NCBI GenBank assembly: GCA_963693365.1
Contig: CAVNZM010000010.1
Span: 7,502,001-7,566,000 of the forward strand
DNA: 64,000 nt
Source of the DNA: Amoebidium appalachense
Lineage: Eukaryota > Ichthyosporea
Direction: 5' to 3'
The notes beneath the pieces were generated by a model. It was given only the letters and a program-made list of their open reading frames with translations, was not told the DNA's origin and did not search any database. Of the stretch, positions 11,932 to 64,000 are shown in pieces. Within the stretch, counting starts at the first letter, position 1. Each line of letters opens with the position of its first letter. The position numbers and the translations under genes are program-made.

Positions 11932-12727
11932 TATATTCTTTTAGAGTATTTATTTTATTTTTTCAAAATAATATACTCCCGTACTTGCCTCTGATTTCAT
12001 GTCCATGAGTCTCGGGGAGCCACGACGGTAGCGAGAAATGGTCTTGCCTCCGGCATAGCCTTGGAGACTACTAGAAGCTGCTGATTGGTTGACTGACCGG
12101 CGCGCAGCTGAGGGCTCATGAGTAGCTGGCTCTGCGCCGGTCTAAATTTGCCCACCGCGCTATCTACAAGGCACTACAAAAGCTTTTTTAATAGGCACCC
12201 AAAGCCTGTTCACGATTAGAAAAAATGCTTTATATGTAATTCAGATTACTTTCGAATAGTGTGTAACCTCGATAGTAGCTCTAAGGCCAACTTTTGACTA
12301 AGCCGCCGTCATATATACATACGCCATAATTGATCATGATCATGAGCACATTGGCTGCTATGCCGTCGACCAATAGGAACTTGCTAAAAAAGTAGTAGAT
12401 TTCTATTAAAATTTTTTGTTCCTTTCCACTCCATAGTATAATAGGACTCTTGACGGAACATCCCCGTACCGTGTGGGTGGGCGGACCCCCGGAAGGGGGG
12501 GGCCGGGCCGGGCCGGGGGGGAGGGGGGGGGTTCACGTGCACCGCGGCGCTCACGTTGAGAGATCCCAGAGGGCGCAGGGTGCTGGCCATGCATATGGAG
12601 ACCCCGTGTGTATATGCGTGTGCGTGCACGTGTTGGAGCGCGCAGGGGGGAGGGCCGGGAGGGAGGGGGGGGCACCTAATTGTAGCCATTAACGACATTT
12701 GAGATACTGACGGATACTATGTGGGGG

Positions 12728-12892
12728 TGCCGATACCATCATGCATATCTTGATATTCAAATATATGCCGATACCATCATGCATATTTAAATTTTGATAT
12801 CCAATATGCCGATATCATCATGCATATTTTGATATCCAAATATATGCCGATACCATCATGCATATGTTGATATTTTACAATATGCCGATTGA
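12728..12892. repeat. AT-rich minisatellite, about 40-bp unit, four copies
   Basis: The unit contains GCCGATACCATCATGCATAT followed by a TTGATATYCAAATAT-type tail. Copies begin near 12729, 12768, 12808 and 12846. Each has the palindromic core ATGCAT. A C-run joined to an A-run follows at 12917-12964. Confidence 0.85.
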
Positions 12893-12917
12893 TACCAACT
12901 ACTCCTTGGTGTCCCCC

Positions 12918-12948
<31 letters not shown>

Positions 12949-13579
12949 AAAAAAAAAAAAAAAAGAAATGAAAAGTTCATAAACAAACAAAAACGTAGGA
13001 TTATGGCCGGACCTGCACATGTTTATTAATCTGTCATTCATCACACTGTATTATAATGGGTGCGGCAACGGTGAGTCTCGGCTAGCAAGTAATTCGATTA
13101 CTTACATCCTTTATAAGCATATTACGGGCTGCGAACAAGAGGAGATAATTTCAGAAGTCCGGAAAAAAAACATACTGCGGAGGCAACAAAGTGCACTTCA
13201 TACATGCAACCTTTTAAGTATTTAACTATCAATCAGTTAACAAACTTCACTGAGACTGGTACACGTGTGCATTAATACAACTGAACCCCCCCCCCCCTCC
13301 CCCCCCCCGTTCAGAACATTCACTAGAGAAAGAAGAACGAAAAGCAGCCGACTTGAACGTGGTTATGTTTAGACACATTTTAGTGCGGCGTGTTAGCCCA
13401 AGGCAGAATGTTACTGGACGGGGGGATAACCCCTGCACAATAAGGGTAGGAAAGGCATTGTAGGAATCTAACAAACGAAGCAAACGAAAATTCCGAAGGT
13501 CGAAATGGCCGACAAGCGACAATTAAGAGTGAAGCATGAAGAATACAACCACAACAACCACAACAACAACAACAACAAC

Positions 13580-13611
<32 letters not shown>

Positions 13612-13730
13612 GTTACCACCATTGGCATAATCTTTAAAAAAACCAAAATTCATCCCAGTAATCATACAAGCTAATACTAACCATTATGAGCAAGGGAAGA
13701 CAACACACCCCAATCACCTAATTATCTGAT

Positions 13731-38608
<24,878 letters not shown>

Positions 38609-39478
38609 CTTGCCTTGACGCCTATCAAACTAGGCTAAAAACCTACACTCTGCTTACTATCCCGTGCCATCAGCCTTGCAAGAGTGCTGATCTACGTTGA
38701 ACAGATCCTCGAATTGTTCCTACTTAGCCTACACCATCCCGTGCTACGATGTCGAGAATACTGAGCTATGTGCAAGTCAAACAAAAAGCTAATGAATATC
38801 AACACAAACCGCTATTCACCAGCCTGTTTCACGTGTGCTGATAGAGTTCCGCGTGTACACCTGCTAGCGCTAAGCGTGCTCGCAGTGAAAACAACCTTCA
38901 AAACACTCCAAGCGTGTACCGGCAACTGACTGTGCGGAGGCTGTGACTCGCGAATTATTTCAGAGGGGGGGCAAAAACACTCTACCAGAAGGCTCAGTAA
39001 TCATGCAGTTTTTTCGCAAGCCCTTGTGAGGTCTTTATCGGTTTTAATTGACATCGAAATACATAAACAAAAGTGCAAGATGGTTTGAGCTGTGCTACCC
39101 CTTGTATTTTACCTAAGTTTTTTGCATTACTGCATTTATGTACAGCCTGCACCGTGAGACTTTTATTGTTCTTGGAGCGGCCGCCGTTCACTTCGAAAGC
39201 CTCCAGTCATGCATCGTATTGAATAAATTTGCGTCGCTCAGCTGGTGGTGTCTGATTGGCTAGATTTGAATCATGGACCAGACTCTCCAAAACGGTGTGC
39301 GTGTGCCATGACTGTGACTTGTGGGTGCTGGACATCGCACTTTTCGAGGAGGAAGTGGATTGAAATGCAAATATGTACCGTGTTAGTGCTCGGGCCTTGT
39401 CAACCAGTAGGTGGTTGTGGGAGTGGTGTGCGTGTGTGTGTGGGTGGGTGGGGAAGGGCGGAGATCTAGAGAAGGGGG

Positions 39479-39513
<35 letters not shown>

Positions 39514-39894
39514 GGAGTGAGGGGTGATTGCCATCTGATGGTATATTGGGCACATTACATTGCAACAGCCGTGGAGGGAGACAGCAGGTGTACGGATGCA
39601 TGTAGGTTAACTGTAATCAACAAAGAAGATTACAGTGAAGAGCCCATCATCAACATAAAAATAGTGGTCACGTCCCTAGGTTTTTCGGAACTTGTCCTTC
39701 GCAATCATTATGATCAGCCGCACTGTGCCGCAGCCAGTTATTCTGTCCTTCGACTTTATTCCCTATTTACACCACAAAAAGATTTACTATTAGTAAATAT
39801 GTGTAAAAACAACAAATATAACAGGCCAGGTTTGAGAGTTATATGATCACGGAACAGTCGTACTCCTCTAAATTTAATCTAACAGGGCATAATT

Positions 39895-39953
<59 letters not shown>

Positions 39954-40572
39954 CCACCACCGCCACCACCACCACCACACACACACACACACAAAAAAAA
40001 AAAAAAGAAAGAAAGAAAGAAAAAAAAAGGAAAAGGAAAGAAAAAAAAAAGAAAACCCACCCACCCACCTACCGACCCCGGCATACATTACTTCAATACT
40101 ACATTGTCGACAACCGAACACTCAACCTCTCAGGGAAAGTGAGGAAAAGAGAAAATGAGATGTATGTGTGTGTGTCTGAGTGCCATTATGTTTCCTCACA
40201 TCAAAAGAAAGGACCCCATCTCACCCTTCTTATTGACAACCTCCAGAGCATAAATGCTTCTGAAGCCATCGTGCACCTCAAGAAACAATTTGCAATTTTC
40301 ACCTCTTCTTATGCCCATTCCATGTTCATCAGTTCCCAAACACATCCCCAAAGCCACACACCAGCGAACAGATATGAAAAATGGTTACTACTCCCAAGGG
40401 AGATGAAGGATACCATACAAGAATCATCTTGAAGAATGCCACAACGGGGTTAATCAACGGAGTGATTCGACGGCTACATACAATAACTGCACATGACATC
40501 AGCACTAACACTAGAACACTAGAAACCTACATAGATTCATGCCCTGCCGCTGACTCGTATACCTTGCAGTCT
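38609..40572. other. DENN upstream region and 3' flank of the ubiquitin-like gene
   Basis: 38609-39470 is unique-looking DNA and should contain the DENN promoter; I see no TATA box. 39480-39511 is a G-run and 39896-39951 a 56-nt C-run followed by CCACCA, CACA and A-rich blocks. 40140-40572 is unique and carries short open frames on the plus strand that I cannot assign; it most likely is the 3' untranslated region of the minus-strand gene ending at 40573. Confidence 0.5.
39896..40050. repeat. 56-nt C-homopolymer with CCA, CA and A-rich tail
   Basis: One of the two longest uninterrupted homopolymers of the window. C(56) grades through ACCACC and ACACAC into A- and GAAA-rich DNA. Confidence 0.93.
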
Positions 40573-50365
<9,793 letters not shown>

Positions 50366-51974
50366 GGTTGCGGAAGGAAAAAGGCTGCACGCCCACACTT
50401 GTTTTTATGCTGTCCAGATGTATGTCCTTGGTAAAAGGCCTGTTAATTGCTTTTACGTCCTATTGTGAAGTTACTATACACCTATATTGAGAATGTTAGC
50501 GCTTTTGGTTGTAAGTAGCTAGAGCGTTTACAACACAACAACCATTCAGCTAGGCTTCGGACCCGTCAAGTTGGCCAACTTCGCTGTAAACTGTGTTTCG
50601 AGAGCTGGTGTGTACATGTGACATTTCCAAGGCACATTCCGATCTAGAAGTGTGTAGGGCTTGAACTTCGCATGGTGTTTCTAGAATCCTGTGAAGTGTC
50701 GTTCATCTTTTGAGTCCGCTGATTTTTTAACCAGTGGTTCCGTTGTGCAAATATTGTTCATGTTTACGATAAAACCCCTTGTCGTGACGGTTGGTGCCTT
50801 TACAACGTAGTTAGGATCATCGAGCTGCCAAGAACTTCCCCTCACCCAGGGGCTAATATAACACCCTGGTAATGCTTTTTCGGGTCGAGCCAATCTATAG
50901 GTCGGGTCCACTGGCAACAACAAGCACACATTTTTGCGGCAGTGCAGTTTAAAAAATGACGTAATGCAGCCGAAAAATAAACTTGAAGCAGCCACGCCAT
51001 TGTATACGTCTGTTTATTTTATCTGGTCATGGTAGACTTTTACTTTCCTCTGGTCCTCACTCACAATCTAGCTCAACGACTCGACTCGGGCCAAGTCCGG
51101 CCCTCCTGAATCTTTAACGGTTAAATGATCGGATAGATTCACAGGAGTAGATCAAGCCCCTCACAATTTCTTTTCATAGCCTTCTACAAAATTTTACAAT
51201 GACGTTTTTGAATGCTTTAAAAGATATACTGCAATAAAACTACTCAAATATAGCAATTATATACATATAAAGTTTTAAATTATTATATTTAGCTATATAC
51301 ATAGTATATTATCATTTTTGGCGGGCTACATATTATTTCAACGCTTCTGCATGGAGGTAGCCGCAATCTCACATTGTGGGTATAGGGTGACTCAAGTCAA
51401 TCATCATACCTCAGGCACATATCCCTCAAGTTTATGTAATAGTTGGTCGCCTTGGTCACGGTGTCTTGTAACTTGTTGGACAATAAGAAGCCATTTTATG
51501 GAAGGTAGTTATGACTTAAGCTGTTTTTTTTTCCTTCCAAACTGCGAGCTGCTCAGTTTATTATGTCAAAGTCAGGGGTTCCAGAGCATATGCACTAACT
51601 TTTCGAAGGCAACGGTTGACTAAGTCCGCAAAGTTACTGTCACCTATAAAGAACACAAATACTGCCTTTATGTGCACGCTGCGTAGCACTGCACCACATC
51701 TGACGGCCTCTGAAAAGGATTTTAATGAACTACGCTGTTTAAGATACAACACATGCAATTGGACATGCTCGTTCAACATCGGTTGAAGCCAATCACAGTC
51801 ACTGAGGCCTTATAACTGCAGATGGACAGGGGGTTTCCTTTATAAAATATAAAACCATGGAGCAAACCGAGCTTGATGCTGGGCGTGTTGATACGAATGT
51901 GCACTGTCGCTGCCAGGACTGCAGCTGCTGCTGTGGGAAAAGGCGCACTTCTTTGGGAGACATAGCAAAGTCAC
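50366..51974. other. Divergent promoter region
   Basis: 1.6 kb between the ubiquitin-like gene (minus) and the histidine kinase (plus). It is largely free of simple repeats, AT-rich at 51180-51330, and should hold both promoters. Open frames up to about 100 residues (50681-50995, 51318-51623, 51840-52145) lack recognisable features. Confidence 0.6.
51841..51854 (+). promoter_or_regulatory. Candidate TATA box of the histidine kinase
   Basis: TATAAAATATAAAA lies about 130 bp upstream of the kinase ATG at 51975. Initiation 25-30 bp downstream would leave a leader of about 100 nt. Confidence 0.45.
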
Positions 51975-63949
<11,975 letters not shown>

Positions 63950-64000
63950 TCGGTGTGGGCACCACAAGGGACGTAGGGCACAATGTTGGCCCCTTCTCCC

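Overview
This window is eukaryotic nuclear DNA. Genes are cut into many short exons (19 to about 1000 nt, mostly 45-190 nt) with canonical GT-AG junctions. The standard genetic code fits: TAA or TAG stops end the coding regions and no internal stops are read through. Introns and intergenic DNA are packed with simple repeats, mainly (GT)n/(CA)n arrays up to about 170 bp, G/C homopolymers up to about 56 bp, and (GA)n, (CGCA)n and (CAGGCA)n arrays. Nearly all long open frames in the window (poly-Thr/His, Cys/Val, Pro, Gly) are readings through those repeats and are not genes. A DENN-domain Rab regulator, a ubiquitin-like protein and a fungal/protist-type hybrid histidine kinase together suggest a unicellular opisthokont relative (for example an ichthyosporean-like holozoan) or another protist. 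The lineage is inference and cannot be fixed from this window.

Layout. (1) 178-729, minus: first exon of a single-pass membrane protein that runs off the left edge. (2) 730-4098: intergenic, GT-rich and G-rich repeats and a 57-bp triplication. (3) 4099-6818, minus: complete three-exon proton-coupled POT/PTR2 oligopeptide transporter, 595 aa. (4) 6819-13730: about 6.9 kb without a recognisable gene, holding an AT palindrome, a (GA)n array, an unusual cluster of GCAGAA/TTCTGC inverted units and two other short-repeat clusters. (5) 13731-38608, minus: a 25-kb gene of at least 31 exons, about 1,100 aa. It has a full DENN module (uDENN, cDENN, dDENN) in which a C1-type zinc finger appears to sit between cDENN and dDENN, followed by coiled-coil segments and a Ser/Pro-rich tail. 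(6) 40573-50365, minus: about 11 exons, about 300 aa, N-terminal ubiquitin-like domain, helical middle, acidic C-terminal region and no visible UBA. (7) 51975-63949, plus: complete 14-exon soluble hybrid histidine kinase, 715 aa, ordered PAS, HisKA, HATPase, receiver, with a C-terminal extension ending in a basic RKRHR patch.

The exon models rest on junctions I read by hand. For the transporter and the kinase every splice phase closes (1788 and 2148 nt, both multiples of three). For the DENN gene all junctions agree except one, around exon 13/14. For the ubiquitin-like gene one exon boundary (about 45.1-45.7 kb) is unresolved and one intron appears to use a GC donor.

The genes share no obvious pathway: peptide uptake, Rab/membrane traffic, ubiquitin-related proteostasis and phosphorelay signalling. 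The kinase and the ubiquitin-like gene are divergently arranged across a 1.6-kb promoter region. The most notable observations are the C1 finger inside a DENN module, a tandemly repeated splice-acceptor sequence in kinase intron 8, and sense-strand C-runs placed just after many 5' splice sites.
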